A stretch of 64,000 nucleotides of DNA from Bacteroidota bacterium (GTDB taxonomy: Bacteria > Bacteroidota > Bacteroidia > UBA8524), in contig SBGR01000025.1 in assembly GCA_006226545.1 (NCBI GenBank), positions 124,001 through 188,000 on the forward strand, in the 5' to 3' direction. Positions 51,301 to 62,000 of this stretch are shown piece after piece. A program made the position numbers and the translations under genes. The stretch's first letter is position 1, and every line of letters begins with the position of its first letter. Under the pieces are notes generated by a model, which was not told the origin of the DNA, did no database searches, and saw nothing but the letters and a program-made list of their open reading frames with translations.

Positions 51301-54300
51301 AGGGGTAATAAACATAGAGTTTGAGTCGGATGACTATGCCTATGTACAAAATTATAAGGCTTCCCGGATGTTCAAGGTTATCGGACTTAATAGCACTCCT
51401 ACCTTTGCCAGCAACTCTATTCTTTATACGAATTCAGGTGATACAAGAAACAACTTTGTTTTCTTCGAACTACCTTTTACGGTAAACAGCACTGTAGGTT
51501 CCGATTCCTTACAAAAACTTAAAAACCTGCTATTTGATTCATGGAAAGAGGATTTGTATTTCAAATTTGTGGTGGATGTTGGGAATGAACAATCCGATTA
51601 TGAAATAATTACCGGCTTTGCTGATGTGGAAGAAAGTGGGTTCACTTGTCAATCAGGAGGATCGTGCGGAAATTTTGACGTCGGCTATGTCAAACTTCAT
51701 GAAGTGTCTAAAAACGACAAGGAGTCGGCAGACTTAAATCCAATCAGTTTTGCGGCGATGAACTACTTGCGTCTGAATTTACCTAAGAAGTTGCAAAAGC
51801 TTTTTGGAGGTTACGAGCTTGCCCCGGGGGAAGCAAATCCTTTCCAGTCAGCAAGAAATATGATTCCAGCATTTAAAGAATTCTCTAAAATGTTTGTGAA
51901 TGAATATAGCCGAATAATTAAAAAAGGTGCTTGCAAAAATATTGTACTAAATAAGAGTATGATTCGCCTGGATAACCCAACGCGAGTGCATTTTGGTGGA
52001 GGGAATAGAGTTAAGAAGGTAACCATTAGCGATAATTGGTCTGAACTTTCTGGAACAGGAGAAGACGCAGTCTATGGACAGGAATACGATTACACTACAA
52101 CGGAACTTGTTGGTGATAAGCCTCTTGTTATCAGTTCTGGGGTAGCTACATATGAGCCGGGTATTGGAAATGATGAGAACCCAATGAAACGACCTTCTGA
52201 CCTATATACAACCAACAAGAGGTTTTTAAAAGTCATTCCTGATGACAGAGCATTTGATATTCGTCCAGTCCATGAGGCATACATGCCTCCGGCATCAGTG
52301 GGGTATTCCAAGGTTACTTCTAGGAATATCAAACCTTCGGAAAATATCTATCGCACAGGTACAGGTCATACGATAAATGAATTTTACACGGCTAAAGATT
52401 TTCCGGTAAGATTTGAGCATACGGAAATACAAAGGGAACACCCATACGATCCTATTCGGAATTTTCTGAAGGTCGTATCTACTGAACGCGGTTACGCCTC
52501 TCAAGGCTATTCTGTTATTCTAAACGATATGCATGGGAAGCCGCGTGCTCAGTCGATTTATCGAGAAGGAGAAACCAAACCATTCAGTGAAGTTAAATAC
52601 GAATATTATGCGGAGAACGATTCGAAAACAGGTCGTTTAAAGTTGGTTTCTACAGTGCCTGTATTAAACAAAGCAGATGGCTCGATTGGAACAGGAATTA
52701 TAGGGAAAGACGTTGATGTAACGGTGGATTCCCGCCAACAAGAGGGGTATCACATGAACCTAGGGCAACAAAGTAATTTGGATGCGTTTTTAGCTGCAAT
52801 ATTCCCAGCCGCAATTCCTTCATTCTGGCCTGGCTTTACTTCCAAAAGGACGGATGTTGGGTTGTTGACCACCACCAAGATTGTTCAAGAATATGGAATA
52901 CTAAAAACCACAACCGTAGTTGAGAATGGTGCCAGCATCGATACCAAAAATATCCTCTTTGATGGAGAAACCGGAAATGTTATCATGACAGAAACCCAGA
53001 ATGAATTTGGTGATCCGATTTTCTCTTATTCAATTCCTGCCCATTACTATTATGAAGGCATGTCTGGGGCTTATAAGAATATTGGATATGTGTTTACAAA
53101 CCAATATATAGAAGAAGGTGTGGTAACCCTGCCAAATGCTAATTCCTTCTTGTACCCAGGTGATGAAGTTGCTTTTTATATCAATGGAAAACCGGTTGCG
53201 GTAAAAGGATGGGTTGTAAAGCCTTCCGAGTCCTCAAATCAATTATTGTATGTATCCCGGTCTGGTGATCCAATTCATTTTGGTGATGGGGCCAAGGTGA
53301 CAGTAAAAGTAATTCGTTCAGGAAGAAGAAACATGCAGGCGATGCCAATTGGCACAGTAGTTACTTTGGAACAACCGAGTGCCAGCACATGGGATGTACC
53401 TGAAGAGGTAATCAATGCCTCAGCGATTGAAATGTCCGAAGACTGGTCGAAGCCTTATCATTATATACCAGCATTTAGGTATCGCTACAATCTTCCTGGT
53501 GGAGGATATTCAGGTGGGGGTGATTGCACTCCTTCTATACCATGTCCAGATACGTGTTATGATATTTTACAAGGAAAAATGTCTGCCGGATCAAACAATC
53601 CATTCTTAAAGGGAAATGCAAGCAGGTCGATTGACCCAACCAAATATGAACCTTGGTACAGTTGTCAAAGAGATGCATTTGACGGATGTAAGATGTGTTT
53701 TCCATACAATTGGGATGAATACTTTGAGGCACATCCGATTAACAAGCCTGCTTTTATTGCTATGAATACAGAACCTGGTAGTTATCCAAGTTTTGATGAA
53801 TTGGTTACGGCTCCAAAACAAGCTGAACCTTTTAATATTCTAACTGATTTTGCATCTGTTGAATCACCAAGCAATCATGGCCCATCAGCTCCAATGGAGT
53901 TTGCACCAACGGCACCAGTTTCAAAATCGTCTGTGGCATCAAATACTCCAGACTGGTCTTATGAAGATTTAGACTTGGACCTGGTTGACTCGACTTTCTG
54001 GTATCAAATCGGTCCTTGTCGCTATATGTCCATTACTTTGAGACTCTACTGTACTATTTCTGATCCTAATGCTGCCTATGAAGTAACCAGATACACAAAT
54101 AGTTGGGACAATGATGTTTGTTGTCGAATACTGTCTGATTTAGGTGCCAAGTTTGAGTATCGTTATTATGATTATTGCCCTACAATTCCGGGAACAACTC
54201 CAACACCTCGTCCAGGTTCAGATTCTATAAGCTGCGGATTCAAATATGAGGATTTTGTTATCAACCCTTATACACAAGGTATCAAAGGAAACTGGCGTCC

Positions 54301-55315
54301 AAAACGTTCATGGGTGGTCTTAGATGAACGTTCCCAAAGCTCAACAAGCAATGTTCGAAAAGATGGTACCTACACGCTAAGCAGTTTCTGGAAAAAACCG
54401 ACTTCTGGCAACCTATGGAGAATGGACACGACTGGAAAATGGGTATGGAGTGAGAAAATGACTAAATATTCTAGGACAGGACAGAATATTGAAACAGTCA
54501 ATCCACTTAATATTCACTCTTCTGCTGTTTATGGTTACGGAGATAATTTGCCGATGGCCGTTGGATCGAACTTGAAACTTCGTCAAATGGCATTTGATGG
54601 CGCAGAAGATCATCCATATATACTTGATCTTCATCACGACCATTTCTCCTTCCGTTTTGGTGAAGGTGTGGAGTACTCTGATACTGCCCATACCGGTTTA
54701 CGCTCGTTAAAAGTTCAAGGGACTTCCGACAGTGCCTATGTGATTCGAGTGATGCGTTACTGCGAAACAGAAACACCATCCACAGGAGCTGTTACCGATG
54801 GATATTATCCTAAACCATGTGATTTTTCAGAGAATTTCTCTCCAGATACCGGCCTTTACTATGTCAGTGCATGGGTTAGACAAAATGTTACAACGCCAGT
54901 AACTGGATATACTGGTGATTCCATCAAATTCTACTTCTATACCGACGCGAATAAAACCAATCCACCAATTGTACAATGGGTAAAAACCACAGGTAAGGTG
55001 ATTGAAGGTTGGCAAAAAATAGAAGGTACCATTTATGTGCCGGCGGGCGTGGTATGTTATGCCATTGTACTGAAATCTGGTGCTACCGGATATACATTAT
55101 TTGATGATATCCGCATGTTCCCATACAAAGCAAACATGCGCTCGTTTGTATACAATCCAAATAACCTCAGATTGATGGCAGAATTGGATGAAAACAACTA
55201 TGCTACTTTCTATGAATATGACGAAGAAGGCCGATTAATTCGAATTAAACGAGAAACCGAGCGTGGCATAGTAACTATCAAAGAGTCAAGAACCGGAATT
55301 AGAAAAACAGACTAA
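48314..55315 (+). CDS. Giant YD/RHS-repeat-related secreted protein
   Basis: 2333 aa. The N-terminal segment has a hydrophobic export signal (IAMLGIMVMEMVSPMAAFA) and the Bacteroidota RHS-type opening LFSGDFVYNIPLLDIEG ... WVGLGWNINPG. The body is beta-rich with Tyr/Asp-rich turns. Near the C-terminus it reads FYEYDEEGRLIRIKRETERG, a single clear YD repeat. No toxin domain follows; it ends in a short basic tail. Relatives are large Bacteroidota cell-surface proteins of unknown function. It overlaps both neighbours by 4 and 1 bp, so it lies in the same operon. Confidence 0.82.
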   Translation: MRLMLKGKSLKRVSIAMLGIMVMEMVSPMAAFALTGGPSQPEVQSFEPVGTTEMVDLFSGDFVYNIPLLDIEGFPINVAYHSGVGMDDEASWVGLGWNINPGVVNRNLRGLPDDFNGDQITKETHLKNDWTLGINFNPSVEIIGKNTEKVKAKNEFEKKNDGKPTPEDTANYAKKYKEIDKADYRNLNLGVKLGVYYNSYRGMGYEFGINSSFMSLAKNNNRFTAGLGGSFNSQGGMDVNGNIGLEREIEKNERTKTSNYSISGGYSSLAGLQSGINYSKDTKFKPKGSDDYRVTRANASTTFRVRNIYFHPTFQNSMRTFSASASFKWGGEMFGAAASYNASIYFNTQYLKEESLSRPGYGYLYSHLAQTSPQKLEAQLDFNRSNDGAYTKDKSYLPMTTQTYDAFMVAGEGTGGTFRAYRSDIGVVYDPLTNNVTGGIAPGFDFGAGNAAKVGFDLSADYGWSSTGKWMSNRKRGIEFNGLKNLDFIPLLDAVGNTIENYRYQQFALLGFNTSADTNNFKLYDYEPYYFKNAGDMSRTNEAFYNLRLADQAFMIPLHSKFGGQIRPDNKLIGTQSNSTFNSRIKQEDRQVRNQVISFLNAGEANVLGLEKCVSGYDHNSFSINPGSRYVSPSGYCMDRTNGVKPEAMSEVTVLNTDGRRYVYGLPAYNNVQQDVSFNVVNVDDPNSLVKDQGRGVVTYPVNANSTKNTFGENHFFQRTTVPKYAHSFLLTGILSADYVDVLEDGITYDDLGSAIKFNYTQAHSAYKWRMPFGGTQTRQASYNPGNRSDKWDDQGSYIYGEKEIWYVHSIESKNYVAFFYTSERADAHQVLGENGGIDTSASMYKLDSIALYTKQDLISGNNVPIKVVHFEYDYSLCPNVENNDGNAVTVGAVNINASKGKLTLKKIYFTYGKSRKGKISPYQFTYSDFNPEYNLQGYDRWGNYKAMPTSTEVNGLSIPGYRLSNNDDPYVLQNKDSVDKYVGAWHIKKIKLPSGGVINIEFESDDYAYVQNYKASRMFKVIGLNSTPTFASNSILYTNSGDTRNNFVFFELPFTVNSTVGSDSLQKLKNLLFDSWKEDLYFKFVVDVGNEQSDYEIITGFADVEESGFTCQSGGSCGNFDVGYVKLHEVSKNDKESADLNPISFAAMNYLRLNLPKKLQKLFGGYELAPGEANPFQSARNMIPAFKEFSKMFVNEYSRIIKKGACKNIVLNKSMIRLDNPTRVHFGGGNRVKKVTISDNWSELSGTGEDAVYGQEYDYTTTELVGDKPLVISSGVATYEPGIGNDENPMKRPSDLYTTNKRFLKVIPDDRAFDIRPVHEAYMPPASVGYSKVTSRNIKPSENIYRTGTGHTINEFYTAKDFPVRFEHTEIQREHPYDPIRNFLKVVSTERGYASQGYSVILNDMHGKPRAQSIYREGETKPFSEVKYEYYAENDSKTGRLKLVSTVPVLNKADGSIGTGIIGKDVDVTVDSRQQEGYHMNLGQQSNLDAFLAAIFPAAIPSFWPGFTSKRTDVGLLTTTKIVQEYGILKTTTVVENGASIDTKNILFDGETGNVIMTETQNEFGDPIFSYSIPAHYYYEGMSGAYKNIGYVFTNQYIEEGVVTLPNANSFLYPGDEVAFYINGKPVAVKGWVVKPSESSNQLLYVSRSGDPIHFGDGAKVTVKVIRSGRRNMQAMPIGTVVTLEQPSASTWDVPEEVINASAIEMSEDWSKPYHYIPAFRYRYNLPGGGYSGGGDCTPSIPCPDTCYDILQGKMSAGSNNPFLKGNASRSIDPTKYEPWYSCQRDAFDGCKMCFPYNWDEYFEAHPINKPAFIAMNTEPGSYPSFDELVTAPKQAEPFNILTDFASVESPSNHGPSAPMEFAPTAPVSKSSVASNTPDWSYEDLDLDLVDSTFWYQIGPCRYMSITLRLYCTISDPNAAYEVTRYTNSWDNDVCCRILSDLGAKFEYRYYDYCPTIPGTTPTPRPGSDSISCGFKYEDFVINPYTQGIKGNWRPKRSWVVLDERSQSSTSNVRKDGTYTLSSFWKKPTSGNLWRMDTTGKWVWSEKMTKYSRTGQNIETVNPLNIHSSAVYGYGDNLPMAVGSNLKLRQMAFDGAEDHPYILDLHHDHFSFRFGEGVEYSDTAHTGLRSLKVQGTSDSAYVIRVMRYCETETPSTGAVTDGYYPKPCDFSENFSPDTGLYYVSAWVRQNVTTPVTGYTGDSIKFYFYTDANKTNPPIVQWVKTTGKVIEGWQKIEGTIYVPAGVVCYAIVLKSGATGYTLFDDIRMFPYKANMRSFVYNPNNLRLMAELDENNYATFYEYDEEGRLIRIKRETERGIVTIKESRTGIRKTD

Positions 55316-56013
55316 TGAAAAAGGCACTATTAACAACTCTAATGGTGATTCACAGCGTCTGCGGTTTTTCTCAGACGGTAGTGAATGCGGATAAATTCAA
55401 AATGGCTATGACGGAATTAAATCTGGCCTACATGAAATCTTTTCCCATTAAATCGACGGTTCAGTATGCATATTATTCTGACTATAAGACCAATCCTGAG
55501 GTAAAACAGTCCTATACGGTATATGCTGATTCAGGAGGCGTTCAATGCATGATATCTGATGAAATTGAGTCGTTTCAATATGACACAGTCAAAGTCTTGA
55601 TTAATCATTCAGAAAAAATGGTGGCTGCTGAAAAGCGCCTAAGTCCGCCGCTGTCTTTTCCTTCTGATTTTTTGCTGGACTCGCTTTGGAAAGATATATC
55701 CACCATCGCAATCACTGAAAATTCACTCAACAAGACGTATACCTTACAAATTAGATCTGCCTTGTATTCTAAGCTGGTAATTAGCGTAAATAAGGCAAAT
55801 GGCTTGCTTTCGAGCGTAAAAATGTATGTGAACCCAGAAGAATCTCCTGATATGCCCCGGGCCATGATTGAGGTGAAAATATCTGGAGTCACCAAATTGG
55901 ACAAATTCTCTGTCCAAAGTCTTTTAAAAGACAAGGTAAATATTGATTCCCGAGGCACTGTCCTTTTAGGGAAACGTATCAACAGCTATAAATTATTAAC
56001 CCCCAAAATTTAA
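55315..56013 (+). CDS. Small secreted protein in the giant-protein operon
   Basis: 232 aa. A signal peptide (TTLMVIHSVCGFSQ) is followed by a beta-rich mature part (~25-210) with a regular strand pattern, weakly reminiscent of LolA-like lipoprotein carriers or chaperones; this resemblance is not enough to name it. It lies between the two giant genes, starting on the last base of the previous stop (TAATG) and ending 5 bp before the next ATG. It may be a folding or export helper for the giant products. Confidence 0.68.
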   Translation: MKKALLTTLMVIHSVCGFSQTVVNADKFKMAMTELNLAYMKSFPIKSTVQYAYYSDYKTNPEVKQSYTVYADSGGVQCMISDEIESFQYDTVKVLINHSEKMVAAEKRLSPPLSFPSDFLLDSLWKDISTIAITENSLNKTYTLQIRSALYSKLVISVNKANGLLSSVKMYVNPEESPDMPRAMIEVKISGVTKLDKFSVQSLLKDKVNIDSRGTVLLGKRINSYKLLTPKI

Positions 56014-56018
56014 AACCG

Positions 56019-59000
56019 ATGAACCTACGGAAACTATTGATTTTGGCATTGACCACCTTGGCTGCAACAAATTTGTATGCCGGTTTGGAACCCGTTTTAA
56101 CAGCAAGAAAAAGCGGAAGCACCCACTTACAAATTGACAGCATGGTGGTGGTTGAGGATGATAAATTAACCTGTATTCAATCCTCCAATTGTAATCCAAC
56201 TTTTACCACTACTCGGCTCGACGGGGGAGTAATCTTGGGGATTGATCATGAGTATGATGGGTGTTATACGGCTTATGATTTAACCGTAAACCTTGAGGTA
56301 AAAGTTCTGGATAGCAGTTTGAATTGGAGCACCCATAATATCTCCATGAGCCTGGATTATGATCCGTCTGCTGGATTAACAACCGATGACCGGACTATTT
56401 TCAGGGTAAAGAAAGCCTACAAAATTGAAACAAAAATCACAGGGTTCATTTCTAGTCTTTCCGGCGGAGTGATGCCGGAAAATGTTTATCTGGAGAACAT
56501 ACTTCTTAAAGAGCGTTGGTATGTGATGAATTACTCAACTATTCCAACGATGAGTACAATCACTTCTCCTCAAAGTGATGAACTTACAGTGAGCTGGAGT
56601 GCGGTACCAGGGGCGGAAGAATACGATCTAGAATGGCTTTATGTGGATGATTTTTCCCAGTGGAATGGAAGTTCTATCAGTTATTATTCGGCTTCGGATT
56701 TATTCTATTCCTTCAACCAAGATGCGACTAGGATCAGCACCGCTTCAACCACTTATTCTTTTAAGAATTTGTATGAGCATGGATATCTTTTATTTCGGGT
56801 TCGCGGGGTTAACCGAGCAGGAGATGAATTTACTCAACGCATGGAAGGACGGTGGTCCTCCCATAATTTTGGGGATACAGGACGAATAGATGATTTCGGG
56901 ACTAGCGGCTATGACTACTATTTTGTGAGTACCAATCACGAGGATAGCCTGAACTGGCAATGGTCTTCGGGCTTTGCTGAAGAAGGGAAAAGCAAAACAG
57001 TGATCAGTTATTTCGACGGAACTTTGCGTTCTCGTCAAATGGTGACACATAACAGTACGGATCATTTTACCATCGTTGGCGAGAGTTTCTACGATCATGT
57101 CGGTCGAATGGCTGTGTCTGCCTTGCCTTCTCCAACAGAAGAAAATGTGATTCATTTTTACCACAATTTCAATGTGGTGAAAGGTACTGGAGATCCTTAT
57201 TCATGGCATGACTTCGATACAACGGATGGAATACTCATCTGTGAGACAGTGGCTGCTGAAATGGATACCACATCCGGCGCGTCCAAGTATTATTCCCATG
57301 CCAATCCGGATAGATCTGACTTTAACGCCTATATTCCGGATGCGAACTTCTATCCTTTGGTGCATACTGAGTTTACTCCTGACATGACAGGAAGAGTGCG
57401 CAGACAAGGGGGTGTAGGTCCTGATCACCAGCTAGGAACTGGACATGAAACCCGGTATTATTACAATTCGGTTGGCTCTCAGCAGGAGCTTTCATCCCTT
57501 TTTGGCGTGGAGGTAGGAAACTACATTCATTATAAAAAGAATATGGTTATTGACCCGAATGGCCAAGTGAGTGTTTCCTATCTTAACCCAGCCGGACAAG
57601 TGATAGCAACAGCATTGGCCGGCACACCTCCTGCCAATGTTCAGGCCTTGGAAAAAGATACTGCGAAACGCTTGATATTTTCTGATTTGGTTCCGAGCAA
57701 TCGCCCGGATCCAAATGGGCTCAGCTGGGAGGTAAACAAAACCTTCAGTTTATCACAACCAGGACAAGTGAATATCCACTACGGGTTCACCGACATAGAA
57801 ACGATGACCACGTGCGATACGGTTTCTATTTGTTATACCTGCGCTTATGACTTAAGTCTGGTTTTAACTGATGATTGCGGAACGATTTTAATTAGTCAGG
57901 AGCTGCCGAATTTCAGGCCCTTTGATACTACCTGTGTTCAGGACAGTTTTGATTATACCTATTCCGCTACTTTAGGCTTAGGGTCCTATCACTTGTACAA
58001 ACGATTAACAGTAAATGAGGAGTCTTTCCTGGCTTATCAGGAAGTATACCGTCAAAATATTCCTTGTGTCAAATCCATCGATGAATTGTATGATTCATTG
58101 GTTAACACGCTCGATTATAGTGGATGTTATACCGATTGTGAATCGTGCATGGATAGCTTGGGAACCTTTGCTGAATTTGTTCAGGCTCGGGTAGCTGAAG
58201 ATGGTCATGATACATTGATTGTTTCAATCGATTCTCTGGAGGCTATATACAGTATTGAATATGAAGAATATTTAAGCTTTTGCCGCGAATTCTGTGATAC
58301 CATCAATCAGTGTGAAAACTTGTTAATGACCATTTTACAGGATGTAAGTCCTGGAGGCCAATACATGCTTTACACCTACAACGATTCTGGTGAACTCACA
58401 GTAACAGATCCTTTGTCATTCCTTCAGTCTGATACCACCCTTATTACGCATCCTAGGACAATCGGACTGGATCGCCCGATGAATTGGCAAGCAGATGATA
58501 TTCTCTACCTTGAGGCTAATGGTGACACATCCTATATCGAATACGATGGTCAATTATGGAAGCCTAATAATGTGCCTTTGAATATCTTCATCGCTAATTG
58601 GCGTCCTTCCTGGGCTTATGCCTTGGCTAAATTCCATCCGGAATATTGTTACTACCAGTGGTGTATTTTAAATGAGGATGCACATGACTTTGACTTCCAG
58701 ATGATGTGGACAATGAGTTATGAAGAAGCTGAGGACCAACTTTTGTTAAACCCGCTTAAGATAAACAATACCGACGCTCCTGGAACCTATTCTTCAATGA
58801 GCGAGGATCCTTTCTTTATTTCAGGTAGCTATGGCTATTCCTTTAGAAGTTCGGCTGAGGCACAGTGCAATAGTTACGCTACCTTCAACGGAAATAACTA
58901 TTCTATTTGGGACATGGCCGTGGTGATGACATTCTGCCCTGAAGCACAAGACGAAACCGAAGTTATTTCATGTTTAAGTGCACATAGTTTTGGGTCCGGT

Positions 59001-62000
59001 GATACATCACAGAAGAATAGACAATGGGATTATTTCCGTTCGATGTACCGCGGCATCCGCATGGTTATGATGGATTCTGCGCGAGCTATTTATGCCAATG
59101 ACTCCAACTGCGCAAATTGCTTTATTGGACATAATCAAGAGCCGCTTTACTCGACAAGTTGCAGTACCCGATTTACCAGCAACGATTATGCAGACAAACA
59201 GAAGCTATTCCCTTCCAATAGAGAAGCCTTGGGTCTGGATTTGACCTCAGGAGCGCAGGAATTAACCGATTCAGCAAGAGTTCATGCATATGCTGGAATT
59301 GCTAACCAGTGCGAGAGTAATTGTTCAGCTTATGCAGATTATTGGATGCAAAAAATCGCGGGTTGTGATTTTGATGAAAGTGATTCCTTAGCAATACGAG
59401 ATAGTTTGATACGAATCTGTGTTTTGGGTTGTGATTCCTATAATCCATTAGGAGCAAGCAGTGTTGCCCCTTACAATACAGGGCTAGTTACCAGCACGAC
59501 TTTTGGGGAGCTGTTAGAGTCGTTCAATATTCCGAACTTTAGGAGCAAGATATGCAGTGAAGATTTGATTGAATTCCCAATGCCTTATGGGATGGATTAT
59601 AATGCAGATAATTATACAACAATTCCAGACCATTGCTTTTTGACAGAAGTGGCCATGCTGTCCTCAGGAGAATGTTCTGAATCAATAGAAAACCTTGCGC
59701 TTCGAGAATTATTGAATGAATTGATAGATTCAGGCTGGCTCGAATCACCATCTCAACTGAATCTAGGTACGAATTTATCTTCATCCGGTCAATCCTGGCT
59801 GTCTGTATTGACCCCTTATTTTTCAGTTGCCGGCACCCAAACAAACTATTACCAAACACACCAGGATGCATCCGGTAACCTGTATATGACTTTTATAGCA
59901 GATTCTGCTGGTGTCAGGGATAGTTGTGTTATTCAACTTGAAATGGGGCTGGTAGATTTGCCGTATGATTATTCGACAATCTATAATATTCAAGATTTTA
60001 GAGCTCTTTACAGTGGCTGCGATGATATATATTTCAATTTTAAAGGACAAGCATATTTGAGTGATACTGGACTTAGTGAGATACCTTTGATTCATACTAG
60101 CTGCTTTAAGTTGTGTGACCCACCTGATACCTTAACTCAGCCGGAAAGATTGCAACAAGCGATCTTAAATCAGTATTGTATTAATATCACCTTGGAGCAG
60201 GCGAGAAACTATGTAAGGATGGCCTGTGGAGATACGACCGTTCGAGAATTTATTCCAGTTGAACTCACTTGCACGCGCCCATGTATTACGTGTAATGAGG
60301 TTTATGACGCGAAAAGCAAGTTCTTTACTAAATACGCCGGCATTTACCATATCGATAGTACTAATCTGGAAGCGGATACCAATTTCCAAGAGTTGTTCAC
60401 GTCCTTTGTAAACAATGAGTACTTTGTGAATTTGTCTTTTGAGGAGATTGATTATCTGATAAGCAATTGTGATAAATATACTGACACCTCTGGTGGAGTT
60501 GAAACTGATCCAGCGGTTTATTTGAGTCAGTTCACTTCCAAAGACATTTACCGTCTGGCCAAAGGCTGTTACAGTTGGAGCAGCAGCATTGATACAGCTT
60601 GGCAAGATACTTTGCTTCAGTATTTAACTGTTTGCAGCTCTCCGCTGTTCAACCCTATTCCTGCTCCTGATACCATATCATGCGACTCGCTACAGAGAGA
60701 GTTTGCGATGCAAAAAGCGCGATATCTGCATGATATGCGAATAGAGGAGGCAATGGCTGATTTTAGACAGAACTATTTTGATGCATGTAAAGCAATCTCA
60801 GGACATGAAGATTTTACATTGGAGTATGAGCTGAAGGAATACCACTATACCCTTTATTATTATGATCAGGCCGGTAACTTAATTAAGACTGTTCCGCCAG
60901 AAGGTGTGCATTTAATTACCGATCAGGATACTTTGGAGTTGGTGCAAACCAATAGGGACAATAATACGGCACCAAATTATTACAATACTCCGCACCATAC
61001 TTTTGTTACCCATTACGCATATAATACGCTCAATGAGCTTAAGCGACAGTCAACCCCCGACGGTGGTTCTTCTGAATTCTTCTATGACAATTTAGGCAGA
61101 TTGGTGGTTTCGCAAAACGCAAAACAATATGCTAGTTCCACTGCTTTGGATTCAATCTACAGTTACACCTTGTATGATCAGTTAGGGCGAATTGTTGAAG
61201 TGGGAGAAGCCCATTCACCGAGCGCGATGACTAATTCAATATCGCGAAATGGCGGAACGTTGGGTGCGTGGATTGCCAACTGCACCGACTTTAGACAAGT
61301 TACTTTTACCGTTTACGAAGACACCCTCACCAATCCAGATATCCTAGCCAAGTTTGGCAACCATGGCCAAGAAAATTTGAGGAATCGAATCAGCTATGTT
61401 TACGTTTATGGCGATGAGGTTGGAAATGGCTCAAATGGACATTTGACGGCCTATTCTTATGATATCCATGGAAACGTCAAGACTGTGGTGCAGGATTTCT
61501 TGTCGCTCACATTAGGAAATGATCAATTTGGCCTGTTTAAAATGGAATACGACTATGACCTAATCAGCGAAAATGTTAATCAGGTCAAATACCAACATGG
61601 AGAAAATGATCAGTTTTATCATAAATACCAATATGACGCTGACAATAGAATTCAATCGGTTTATACCAGCAAGGATAACCTGATTTGGGACGAGGATGCA
61701 AGCTATACTTATTATAAGCATGGCCCATTGGCAAGGACTGAAATCGGAGAACTTAAAGTTCAGGGAATGGATTATGCCTATACCATTCACGGCTGGTTAA
61801 AAGGTGTTAACTCAGCATCCTTGGATAGCAGTCGTGATATGGGTAAAGACGGCTGGGTTGATCCGAACAATTACAACCGGTTTATTCCTCGCGATGAATT
61901 TGGATTTACACTTGGATATTATCAAGGAGACTACACCGCGATTAGTAGCACCGATCCGGTGAGTAAATTCACTCTTTATTCCGGAAGTGGTTCCGGTTGG